Shown here: positions 56,151 through 64,000 of the stretch, piece by piece
Position numbering within the stretch: position 1 is the first letter of the stretch
Layout: each line of letters opens with the position of its first letter
DNA from: Rhodomicrobium sp. Az07
GTDB taxonomy: Bacteria > Pseudomonadota > Alphaproteobacteria > Rhizobiales > Rhodomicrobiaceae
Assembly: GCF_018619475.1 (NCBI RefSeq)
Contig: NZ_JAHFZG010000013.1
Coordinates: 1 to 64,000, forward strand
Direction of reading: 5' to 3'
Length of the DNA stretch: 64,000 nt
Made by a program: the position numbers and the translations under genes
Notes under the pieces: model-generated
The model's database searches: none
Seen by the model: the letters and a program-made list of their open reading frames with translations, nothing else
Told to the model about the DNA's origin: nothing

Positions 56151-57431
56151 CTACAGGTCGAGAATGAGACGCTGCGGATCTTCCAGCGCGTCCTTCACAT
56201 GCACGAGGAACGTCACGGCATCCTTGCCGTCGACGAGGCGGTGATCGTAGGACAGCGCGAGATACATCATCGGCCGGATCTCGATCTTGCCGTTCACGAC
56301 GACAGGCCGCTCCTGAATCTTGTGCATGCCGAGAATGCCCGACTGCGGCGCGTTCAGGATCGGCGTCGACATCAGCGAGCCGTAGACGCCGCCGTTCGAG
56401 ATGGTGAACGTGCCGCCCTGCATTTCTTCAAGGCTGAGTTTGCCGTCGCGCGCCTTCACGCCGAAGCCCGCGATTTCCTTTTCGATGTCGGCGATGGACT
56501 TCTGATCCGCGTCGCGCACGACGGGCACGACGAGGCCGCGATCCGTGCCGACCGCAATGCCGATGTGGTAGAAGTTCTTGTAGATGATGTCGTCGCCGTC
56601 GATCTCCGCGTTGACGCTCGGAACGTCGTGGAGCGCGTGAAGACACGCCTTTACGAAGAAGCCCATGAAGCCGAGCTTAACGCCGTGCTTCTTCTCGAAG
56701 ATCGTCTTGTAGCGGTTGCGCAGATCCATGATCGTCGACATGTCCACCTCGTTGAAGGTGGTGAGCATGGCGGCGTTGTTCTGCGCTTCCTTGAGGCGGC
56801 GCGCGATGGTCTGGCGAAGCTTCGTCATGCGCACACGTTCCTCGCGCGCCTCAATCGTGCGCGGCGCTGCGGGACGTGGCGCGGGCGCGGGCGCTGCGAC
56901 CTTCTCGAAGAAGGAACTCGGCGCGGCGGGCGCAGGCGAGGAGGCGGCACCGCCCTCAATGACGGACAGCATATCGCCCTTCGTCACGCGGCCGTCCTTG
57001 CCCGTGCCCGGAATAGTGGCCGGATTGACGCCGGTTTCCTCGGCGATGCGGCGGACGGACGGCGCGAGCACATCAACATTCGGCGAGCGGGGCGAAGCGG
57101 CCTGAACGGGGCTGGGCGTGGTCGCCTGAGCCGCGACCGGAGCGGCTGCGGGCTTCTCGGCGGGTTTCGGAGCGCCGCTCGCGGCGGCGGCGGCGCCTTC
57201 CGCGATCGTGCCGAGCAGCGCGCCGACGCCCACGGTTTCGCCTTCCTTGACGAGGATTTCGGCGATCACGCCCGCAGCCGGGGCATTCACTTCGAGCGTG
57301 ACCTTGTCTGTTTCAAGCTCCGCGAGAGCCTCGTCCGCCTTCACGGCATCGCCCGGCTTCTTGAACCATCGGCCGACGGTCGCTTCTGTGACTGATTCGC
57401 CAAGCGTGGGAACGACGATTTCCGTGGTCAT
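56151..57431 (-). CDS. sucB: Dihydrolipoyl succinyltransferase (2-oxoglutarate dehydrogenase E2)
   Basis: The 426-residue protein has one lipoyl domain (lipoyl lysine K43 in [11 protein letters not shown]), an Ala/Pro linker, the E3-binding domain ([19 protein letters not shown]) and a C-terminal catalytic domain with [10 protein letters not shown]. It transfers succinyl from lipoamide to CoA. ATG 57431 opens the lipoyl domain directly ([13 protein letters not shown]). It lies between sucA and lpdA. Confidence 0.95.
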   Translation of the reverse strand: MTTEIVVPTLGESVTEATVGRWFKKPGDAVKADEALAELETDKVTLEVNAPAAGVIAEILVKEGETVGVGALLGTIAEGAAAAASGAPKPAEKPAAAPVAAQATTPSPVQAASPRSPNVDVLAPSVRRIAEETGVNPATIPGTGKDGRVTKGDMLSVIEGGAASSPAPAAPSSFFEKVAAPAPAPRPAAPRTIEAREERVRMTKLRQTIARRLKEAQNNAAMLTTFNEVDMSTIMDLRNRYKTIFEKKHGVKLGFMGFFVKACLHALHDVPSVNAEIDGDDIIYKNFYHIGIAVGTDRGLVVPVVRDADQKSIADIEKEIAGFGVKARDGKLSLEEMQGGTFTISNGGVYGSLMSTPILNAPQSGILGMHKIQERPVVVNGKIEIRPMMYLALSYDHRLVDGKDAVTFLVHVKDALEDPQRLILDL

Positions 57432-57615
57432 GCATAAATCCTTCAACAGCCTCATGCCGAGGCGCATTTGCCGCACCGAGCTGTATCGCGCCCGGAAGCC
57501 CCCTGAAAACCAGACCGCGACCGCCCCTCCACTGGAGAGCGCCCGCGGCCTCAAATCCCCCTGCCGACCGAATCGCGACGTGTTTCCGCTCGCGGATCGA
57601 TCTCGTGCGCCGGCC

Positions 57616-60585
57616 TCAGCCTTGCAGCGTCAACGCCTCATCAAGAAATGCGTGCAGCTCCGCCGTGTGCTTGCTCATCAGACCGGCGGCCGTGGATGCG
57701 CAAGCCGGCCGCCCGATATAGCGGGGACGCCGCGTATCCGCGCCGATGTGGTCGAGCACCCACTCGATGTTGCTCTCGACGAAAGTCCAGGCGCCCTGAT
57801 TCTTCGGCTCTTCCTGACACCAGACGATTTCGGCGTTCGGAAAGCGCGACAATTCCTGAATGAGCGCGCGCGCCGGGAACGGGTAGAGCTGCTCCAGACG
57901 CATCAGATAGATATCGCTGGTTCCGCGGCTCTCGCGCTCTTCGAACAGGTCGTAATAGACCTTGCCGCTGCACAACACGACACGCTTGATGTCCTCGTCG
58001 CGCACGAGCTTCACGGTCTCGCTCTTGCCGACCTGCGCGCTGTCCCAGAGAACCCGGTGGAACGTCGTCCCCGGCCCGAACTTTTCGAGCGACGAGACAA
58101 CGCGCTTGTGCCGAAGCAGCGACTTCGGCGTCATCAGGATCAGCGGTTTCCTGAAGCTGCGATGAAGCTGGCGGCGGAGAATGTGGAAGTAGTTCGCGGG
58201 CGTGGTGCAATTGGCAACCTGCCAATTGTCCTCGGCGGAAAGCTGAAGATAGCGTTCGAGACGCGCGGAGGAATGCTCCGGCCCTTGGCCTTCATAGCCG
58301 TGCGGCAGCATGAGCACGAGCCCCGACATGCGGAGCCACTTGCGTTCGCCGCTCGCGAGAAACTGGTCGATGACCACCTGAGCACCGTTCGCAAAGTCGC
58401 CGAACTGCGCTTCCCAGAGCACGAGCGCGTTCGGCTCCGCGAGGCTGTAGCCATATTCGAAACCAAGCACCGCCTCTTCGGACAGCATCGAGTTCACGAT
58501 TTCAATGCGCGCCTGGGAGTCGGAAAGGTGGTTCAGCGGCGTGAACGGCTCCTCGTTCTCCTGATCGGTGAGCACAGCGTGGCGCTGCGAGAAGGTGCCG
58601 CGCTCAACGTCCTGCCCGGACAGGCGCACGGGATAGCCTTCATCGAGAAGGGTGCCGAAGGCGAGCGCCTCCGCCATCGACCAGTCGATGCCCTTGCCCT
58701 CCTCGATCATCTTGCGGCGGTTGGCGAGGAAGCGTTCGATTGTCTTGTGCGCGGTGAAGCCCTTCGGCACCTCGGTCAGCGTCTCGCCGATGCGGCGCAG
58801 ACGGTCGAGATGGACGCCGGTATTGCCGCGACGCGGACCTTCCTCGGGCAGCGTGATCGACGACCAGCGCCCGTCGAGCCAGTCGGCCTTGTTCGGCCGG
58901 TAGCTTTCGGATGCGATGAATTCCTGTTCGAGCTGGTCCCAAAAGGAAGACTTCAGCGCCTCGGCCTCTTCCTCCCTGACGAGGTTCTCGTCCGCGAGCC
59001 GCTTCGAGTAGATCGAAACCACGCTCGGCTGCTGGCGGATCTTCTTGTACATCAGCGGCTGCGTGAAGGACGGCTCGTCGCCCTCATTATGGCCATGACG
59101 CCGGTAGCAGATCATGTCGATCACGACCGGCTTGTGGAAGCGCTGGCGGAACTCGGTCGCGACGCGCGCGCAATAGACCACGGCTTCCGGATCGTCGCCG
59201 TTCACATGGAAGATCGGGGCCTCGATCATGCGCGCGATGTCCGACGGATAGGGCGAGGAGCGCGAGAAGCGCGGCGCGGTGGTGAAGCCGATCTGGTTGT
59301 TGACGATAAAGTGGATCGAGCCGCCGGTGCGATGCCCCTTGAGGCCCGAAAGGCCGAAGCACTCCGCGACAACGCCCTGTCCCGCGAAGGCCGCATCGCC
59401 GTGCAAGAGCAGCGGCAGAACCTCCGAGCGGGTCTTGTCGCCGAGTTGGTCCTGCTTCGCGCGGACCTTGCCGAGAACGACCGGATCGACAATTTCGAGA
59501 TGCGACGGGTTCGCGGTGAGCGAGAGATGCACGGAATTGCCGTCGAACTCGCGGTCGCTCGAAACGCCGAGATGATATTTCACGTCGCCGGAGCCTTCGA
59601 CGTCCTCCGGGTTGGCGGAGCCGCCCTTGAACTCGTGAAAGAGCGCGCGGTACGGCTTCCCCAACACGTTGGTCAGCACGTTGAGGCGGCCGCGATGCGG
59701 CATGCCGATGACGATTTCCTTCACGCCGAGTTGGCCGCCGCGCTTGATGATCTGTTCGAGCGCGGGGATAGCCGCTTCGCCGCCTTCGAGTCCGAAGCGC
59801 TTCGTGCCCGTGTATTTCTTGTCGAGGAAGCGCTCGAAGCCCTCGGCATGGACGAGCTTGGTCAGGATCGCCTTCTTGCCGAGCGCGGTGAACTCGACTT
59901 CCTTGTCCGGACCTTCGATGCGCTCCTGAATCCAGAGCTTCTGCTCCGGCGACGAGATGTGCATGAACTCGAAGCCGATCGTGCCGCTATAGGTGCGCTT
60001 CAGGATCTCGATGATCTGGCGCAGACTCGCGGTTTCGAGGCCGAGCACTTTGTCGATGTAGATCTGGTGATCGAGGTCGGCGGCGGTGAAGCCGTAGGTG
60101 TTCGGGTCAAGCTCCGGATGCGAACCGGGAGGCGCGATGTGGAGCGGATCGAGATTGCCGATAAGGTGGCCGTTCACGCGATAGGCGCGGATGAGCATGA
60201 GCGCGCGCACGCTTTCGCGCGTAGCCTTGAACGCCTCCTCGCGGGTGATCTCGACGCCCTGCTGCTGGGCTTTCGCGAGAATTTGCCGGTTGATCGCGAG
60301 GCCCTCTTCCGGTCCCCAGTCGGCGGCGAGAGCGTTCAGGATATCGCCGTCCTCGTCGCCATGCCCGTTTTTCGGCTTCCATGACGGGCCAAGAGCCTCG
60401 GCGTCGACAGTGTCGCGGCGTTCTTTCAGATCGTTGAAAAAGGCGCGCCAGTCCGCTGTAACCGCGCCGGGATTTTCCTGAAAGCGCTCGTACAGGTCTT
60501 CAATATAGGCTGCGTTCGCACCGTGGAGAAACGATGTCCTCGCGAACGCTTCGTTGAGGCTTTCCCGTCTCACTTCGATCACCAT
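57616..60585 (-). CDS. sucA: 2-oxoglutarate dehydrogenase E1
   Basis: The 989-residue thiamine-diphosphate enzyme has the N-terminal [30 protein letters not shown], thiamine site [13 protein letters not shown] and the [13 protein letters not shown] block, and C-terminal LYPFPARAL. It decarboxylates 2-oxoglutarate. ATG 60585 is used; an in-frame start further upstream would add nine residues. The large open frames on the opposite strand are shadows. Confidence 0.95.
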   Translation of the reverse strand: MVIEVRRESLNEAFARTSFLHGANAAYIEDLYERFQENPGAVTADWRAFFNDLKERRDTVDAEALGPSWKPKNGHGDEDGDILNALAADWGPEEGLAINRQILAKAQQQGVEITREEAFKATRESVRALMLIRAYRVNGHLIGNLDPLHIAPPGSHPELDPNTYGFTAADLDHQIYIDKVLGLETASLRQIIEILKRTYSGTIGFEFMHISSPEQKLWIQERIEGPDKEVEFTALGKKAILTKLVHAEGFERFLDKKYTGTKRFGLEGGEAAIPALEQIIKRGGQLGVKEIVIGMPHRGRLNVLTNVLGKPYRALFHEFKGGSANPEDVEGSGDVKYHLGVSSDREFDGNSVHLSLTANPSHLEIVDPVVLGKVRAKQDQLGDKTRSEVLPLLLHGDAAFAGQGVVAECFGLSGLKGHRTGGSIHFIVNNQIGFTTAPRFSRSSPYPSDIARMIEAPIFHVNGDDPEAVVYCARVATEFRQRFHKPVVIDMICYRRHGHNEGDEPSFTQPLMYKKIRQQPSVVSIYSKRLADENLVREEEAEALKSSFWDQLEQEFIASESYRPNKADWLDGRWSSITLPEEGPRRGNTGVHLDRLRRIGETLTEVPKGFTAHKTIERFLANRRKMIEEGKGIDWSMAEALAFGTLLDEGYPVRLSGQDVERGTFSQRHAVLTDQENEEPFTPLNHLSDSQARIEIVNSMLSEEAVLGFEYGYSLAEPNALVLWEAQFGDFANGAQVVIDQFLASGERKWLRMSGLVLMLPHGYEGQGPEHSSARLERYLQLSAEDNWQVANCTTPANYFHILRRQLHRSFRKPLILMTPKSLLRHKRVVSSLEKFGPGTTFHRVLWDSAQVGKSETVKLVRDEDIKRVVLCSGKVYYDLFEERESRGTSDIYLMRLEQLYPFPARALIQELSRFPNAEIVWCQEEPKNQGAWTFVESNIEWVLDHIGADTRRPRYIGRPACASTAAGLMSKHTAELHAFLDEALTLQG

Positions 60586-60612
60586 CACCCAAAAGGCTTT
60601 TAGAGCGGACAT

Positions 60613-60650
60613 AGAGCAAATTTCGCGCGCAGTTGCGCAAAATTTGCTCT
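60613..60650. other. Palindromic hairpin between sucD and sucA
   Basis: AGAGCAAATTT and AAATTTGCTCT form an 11-base perfect stem, with GCGC...GCGC pairing inside. It lies 28 bases before the sucA start in the 155-base sucD-sucA gap. It could be an attenuator, an operator or a processing site that uncouples sucA from sucD. Confidence 0.6.
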
Positions 60651-60740
60651 CACATTCCGGTTACCGAATAGGCGGCACACCGAAAGAAACGGGTGGTGCG
60701 CCGCCATCGGCGAATGGCTGTCCGCCCGCCTTCCGGCGGA

Positions 60741-61616
60741 TCAGCCCTTGAGAACTTCGACGAGCGTGCTCCCGAGTGCGGCAGGCGAAGGGGACACCAC
60801 GATGCCAGCGGATTTCATCGCTTCGATCTTGTCGCCAGCTGAACCTTTGCCGCCAGCAATAATCGCGCCAGCATGGCCCATGCGTCGGCCGGGAGGCGCG
60901 GTGACGCCCGCGATGAAGCCTACCACAGGCTTCTTGCGCGAAGATTTCATGTAGAACTCCGCCGCTTCCTCCTCCGCTGAACCGCCGATTTCACCGATCA
61001 TAATGATCGATTGTGTCTCGTCGTCGGCGAGCAGCATTTCGAGCACATCGAGATGTTCGGTCCCCTTCACCGGATCGCCGCCGATGCCGATGCAGGTCGT
61101 CTGCCCCAGCCCCGCGAGCGTCGTCTGATGGACCGCCTCATAGGTAAGCGTGCCCGAGCGAGAGACAATACCGACACTGCCGCGCTTGTGGATATGACCG
61201 GGCATGATGCCGATCTTGCACTCGCCGGGCGTGATGACGCCGGGGCAGTTCGGCCCGATGAGGCGCGACTTCGAACCGGCGAGCGCGCGCTTCACCTTGA
61301 TCATGTCCTCGACCGGGATACCCTCGGTGATGGTCACGATGAGCGGGATTTCCGCGTCGATGGCTTCGAGGATGGCGTCGGCCGCAAACGGGGGCGGCAC
61401 GTAGATCGCGGTCGCGTTCGCGCCTGTCTTCTGGACGGCGTCGAGCACGGTGTCGAACACGGGGAGGCCGAGATGGGTGGAGCCGCCTTTGCCCGGCGTG
61501 ACACCGCCGACCATCTTCGTGCCATAGGCGATTGCCTGCTCGGAGTGGAAGGTGCCCTGCGCGCCGGTGAAGCCCTGGCAGATCACCTTTGTATTCTTGT
61601 CGACGAGGATGGCCAT
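60741..61616 (-). CDS. sucD: Succinyl-CoA ligase alpha subunit
   Basis: The 291-residue subunit has CoA-site [15 protein letters not shown], catalytic phospho-His in [14 protein letters not shown] and conserved [12 protein letters not shown]. With SucC it converts succinyl-CoA to succinate. ATG 61616 is only three bases after the vapC stop; its ribosome-binding AAGGA lies inside the last vapC codons. Confidence 0.95.
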   Translation of the reverse strand: MAILVDKNTKVICQGFTGAQGTFHSEQAIAYGTKMVGGVTPGKGGSTHLGLPVFDTVLDAVQKTGANATAIYVPPPFAADAILEAIDAEIPLIVTITEGIPVEDMIKVKRALAGSKSRLIGPNCPGVITPGECKIGIMPGHIHKRGSVGIVSRSGTLTYEAVHQTTLAGLGQTTCIGIGGDPVKGTEHLDVLEMLLADDETQSIIMIGEIGGSAEEEAAEFYMKSSRKKPVVGFIAGVTAPPGRRMGHAGAIIAGGKGSAGDKIEAMKSAGIVVSPSPAALGSTLVEVLKG

Positions 61617-61619
61617 GTT

Positions 61620-62090
61620 CTAATCCTTCAAGAGAAGCGACTGTTCGGTGTCGTGGAAGCCCGTCGCGCGGGGCGCGGGCAGAAAGGGGTTTTCGACCGT
61701 GACGGAGCCGTAAGCCTGTCCGTGACTCAGGTCTTCCGAGTAGACCGTGGTCGCGCCGAGCGCTTCGGCCGCCGCCAGGATCGCCGCATCCCAGTACGAA
61801 ATTCGGTAGCGTGCCGAAAGCGCCACTGCCGCCTTGACGAGGTCGACATCGGTCGGGACGCATGCGAATTCCTCAAGGTTTTCGATCCATTCGAGAGCCT
61901 TGGCGGGCGGCATGTCGAAATCGGTCTTCCGGGTGGCGTTCACGTAGAATTCCTGCAGAACCTGCGCCGAAAGACCGAATTGCTCCTCCGCGATAAGTTT
62001 AATCGCTATCGTCTTTTTTGAATGGTGTGCCGGGTTCTTCGAGGCCGCGTAAAGCAGGACGTTCGTGTCGAGAAAACACTCCACGGTCAT
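61620..62090 (-). CDS. vapC: PIN-domain toxin (VapC-like)
   Basis: The 156-residue PIN nuclease has acidic residues at [12 protein letters not shown] (Asp8), LQEFYVNATRK (Glu) and YWDAAILAAAEALG (Asp), then TVYSEDLSHGQ, the usual metal site. VapC toxins cleave tRNA or rRNA. It overlaps the antitoxin gene and its stop abuts sucD, placing it in the sucC-sucD interval. The target RNA is unknown. Confidence 0.85.
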   Translation of the reverse strand: MTVECFLDTNVLLYAASKNPAHHSKKTIAIKLIAEEQFGLSAQVLQEFYVNATRKTDFDMPPAKALEWIENLEEFACVPTDVDLVKAAVALSARYRISYWDAAILAAAEALGATTVYSEDLSHGQAYGSVTVENPFLPAPRATGFHDTEQSLLLKD

Positions 62091-62313
62091 ACAGCGCCTC
62101 CCTGTCCCACTTCCAGTTTTCGCCAGGATCGCAATTAGACTGTTCCGCGAGCGCGATCAGTTGCTTCCTGGCCTCCGCCGCCCGCCCATGATGACGGGCG
62201 AGCTTGCCGAGATATTCCCTTACGAGGCCGTTCACGGTTGTGTCGTTGGCGGCGGCGTATTTGCGCACCTCCGCCAGGACTTCATCCTCGACAGCCAGAG
62301 TTATATTTTTCAT
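61999..62313 (-). CDS. vapB: Antitoxin (VapB-like, ribbon-helix-helix type)
   Basis: The protein is about 104 residues from ATG 62313. The N-terminal [20 protein letters not shown] and [16 protein letters not shown] are typical of RHH antitoxins paired with PIN toxins. The usual family length ends near residue 76 (REALYDR). Here the frame continues 28 residues inside vapC, giving a 92-base overlap, which may be a lost stop codon. sucC ends 54 bases upstream. Confidence 0.75.
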   Translation of the reverse strand: MKNITLAVEDEVLAEVRKYAAANDTTVNGLVREYLGKLARHHGRAAEARKQLIALAEQSNCDPGENWKWDREALYDRGVFSRHERPALRGLEEPGTPFKKDDSD

Positions 62314-62367
62314 GGCGCACCTCCGCATATCCCGCACTACACAGGTTATGTGGAACTGCGTGCGCCG

Positions 62368-63567
62368 TCAAGCCGCCTTCTTCACCTCGGCGACAATCTT
62401 CTCGGCCGCGTCCGCGAGGTTGTCCGCCGGGATCACGGCGAGCCCCGAATTGCGGATGATCTCCTTGCCGAGTTCGACGTTCGTGCCTTCGAGGCGCACG
62501 ACGAGCGGCACCTTGAGGCTCATCTCGCGAGCAGCGGCGAGAATGCCTTCCGCGATGATGTCGCAGCGCATGATTCCGCCGAAGATGTTGACGAGGATGC
62601 CCTTCACGTTCGGATCGGACAGGATGATCTTGAAGGCTTCCGTCACCTTTTCCTTCGTGGCGCCGCCGCCGACGTCGAGGAAGTTCGCGGGCTCCGAGCC
62701 ATAAAGCTTGATGATGTCCATCGTCGCCATGGCGAGGCCGGCGCCGTTCACGAGGCACCCGATGCTGCCGTCGAGCTTGACGTAGGAGAGGTCGTAGCGC
62801 GAGGCCAGAACTTCCGCCGGGTCTTCCTCTTCGAGGTCGCGCAGCGCCACGATTTCGGGGTGACGGTAGAGCGCGTTACTGTCGAAGCCGAGCTTTGCGT
62901 CGAGGCACACGAGGTCGCCCTTTTCCGTCACGATCAGCGGATTGATTTCGAGCTGGCTCATGTCCTTCTCGACGAAAGCCTTGTAGAGGCTGCCGATCAG
63001 CTTCACGCACTGCTTGACCTGATCGCCTTCGAGGTCGAGCGCGAAGGCCACCTTGCGGCCGTGAAACTGGGAATAGCCCGACGCCGGATCGATGGAGAAG
63101 GTGAGGATCTTCTCGGGGGCGTCGTGCGCCACTTCCTCGATGTCCATGCCGCCTTCGGTTGAGGCGATCACGGCGACGCGGCTCGTTGCGCGGTCCACGA
63201 GGAGGGAGAGGTAGAGTTCGCGCTTGATCGCGGCGCCCTCTTCGATGAGGAGACGCTTCACCACGCGGCCTTCCGGGCCGGTCTGCACGGTCACGAGCGT
63301 GCGGGTCAGCATCTCGTCCGCGAAGGTGCGCACGTCGTCGAACGACTTGGCGATGCGAACGCCGCCCTTCTCGCCTGCTTCAGGCTCCTTGAACGAGCCC
63401 TTGCCGCGCCCGCCCGCATGGATCTGCGCCTTCACGACGCTGATGGGGCCGCCGAGTTCCTTCGCAATTGCGAAGGCTTCCTCCGGCGTGAAGGCGGCAT
63501 GGCCCTTCGGTACCGGCACGCCGTATTCTTTCAGGATGGCTTTCGCCTGATATTCATGAACGTTCAT
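62368..63567 (-). CDS. sucC: Succinyl-CoA ligase beta subunit
   Basis: The 399-residue subunit begins [19 protein letters not shown]. It has the ATP-grasp domain ([12 protein letters not shown]), and the C-terminal CoA-ligase domain with [17 protein letters not shown]. It is the first gene after the mdh terminator and the start of the sucCDAB-lpd block. ATG 63567 is the family start. Confidence 0.95.
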   Translation of the reverse strand: MNVHEYQAKAILKEYGVPVPKGHAAFTPEEAFAIAKELGGPISVVKAQIHAGGRGKGSFKEPEAGEKGGVRIAKSFDDVRTFADEMLTRTLVTVQTGPEGRVVKRLLIEEGAAIKRELYLSLLVDRATSRVAVIASTEGGMDIEEVAHDAPEKILTFSIDPASGYSQFHGRKVAFALDLEGDQVKQCVKLIGSLYKAFVEKDMSQLEINPLIVTEKGDLVCLDAKLGFDSNALYRHPEIVALRDLEEEDPAEVLASRYDLSYVKLDGSIGCLVNGAGLAMATMDIIKLYGSEPANFLDVGGGATKEKVTEAFKIILSDPNVKGILVNIFGGIMRCDIIAEGILAAAREMSLKVPLVVRLEGTNVELGKEIIRNSGLAVIPADNLADAAEKIVAEVKKAA

Positions 63568-63639
63568 GATGCACTCTCGAATGGGTGGGAGTGGGCCGGC
63601 GGCATTGTGCACCGCAATAAATCCGGGATACACAGCCGC

Positions 63640-63668
63640 AAAAAAAAGCCGCCCGCAAGGACGGCTTT
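63640..63668 (-). terminator. Rho-independent terminator of mdh
   Basis: On the minus strand AAAGCCGTCC-ttgc-GGGCGGCTT is followed by a T run (eight A at 63640-63647 on the plus strand). It starts about ten bases after the mdh stop, so mdh is probably a separate unit from sucC. Confidence 0.85.
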
Positions 63669-63676
63669 CGTCTAGG

Positions 63677-64000
<324 letters not shown>

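Noticed and set aside
57208-60384. Open frame of 1058 codons on the plus strand
   Set aside because: It is antisense to sucA and sucB, which have full motif support; it is a codon-composition shadow of GC-rich DNA with no recognisable domains.

Overview
This window looks like a chromosome segment of an alphaproteobacterium of the Hyphomicrobiales type. The evidence is the mdh-sucCDAB-lpd gene order, a PhyR-type response regulator, a long-form PstC and PstA, a GT21 glucosyltransferase, and many degenerate IS66, IS5, IS21, IS256, IS630 and IS701 copies. Rhodomicrobium-like is only a guess; the genus cannot be fixed from this sequence. No rRNA, tRNA or CRISPR array was recognised.

Region 1 (1-15515) is accessory. 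It holds two colliding IS66 copies, an AT-rich O-antigen polymerase/ligase gene broken at two homopolymer runs, a 1.2-kb patch of transposase fragments from four families, an intact OafA-like acyltransferase, an almost complete IS701 element, a gamma-carbonic-anhydrase-like protein, a broken IS5, a broken IS21 with its terminal repeats, a lone methyltransferase beside a tyrosine-integrase remnant, and a GT21 glucosyltransferase.

Region 2 (15788-32537) is an arsenic-phosphate island. One transcription unit carries arsR-arsM-arsC-arsD-arsA. It is followed, on the other strand, by a second arsR, phoB, a phoU remnant and pstB-A-C-S. Divergent from pstS runs arsR-arsP-(thioredoxin-like). Then come a glutaredoxin-type arsC, a fourth arsR with a second thioredoxin-type arsC, and acr3 with a fifth arsR. 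Together these encode arsenate reduction by two unrelated enzyme families, arsenite efflux (Acr3, probably with ArsA/ArsD), arsenite methylation (ArsM), a probable exporter for methylated trivalent arsenic (ArsP), and high-affinity phosphate uptake. Palindromic candidate operators lie in front of several of the units.

Region 3 (32581-54263) is mostly housekeeping: guaA, rsmB, hemH, a glycosyltransferase, lspA with a lipoprotein, argS, a SPOR protein, creA-like, ampD-like, a TerB/DnaJ protein, a TrpB2-type gene, arfB, ychJ-like, phyR-like, an L,D-transpeptidase, an IS5 deletion remnant set among palindromic repeats, a ROK kinase and an exported protein.

Region 4 (54626-64000), read on the minus strand, is the TCA block: mdh (partial) with a strong terminator, then sucC, a VapBC-type toxin-antitoxin pair wedged between sucC and sucD, sucD, sucA, sucB and lpdA.
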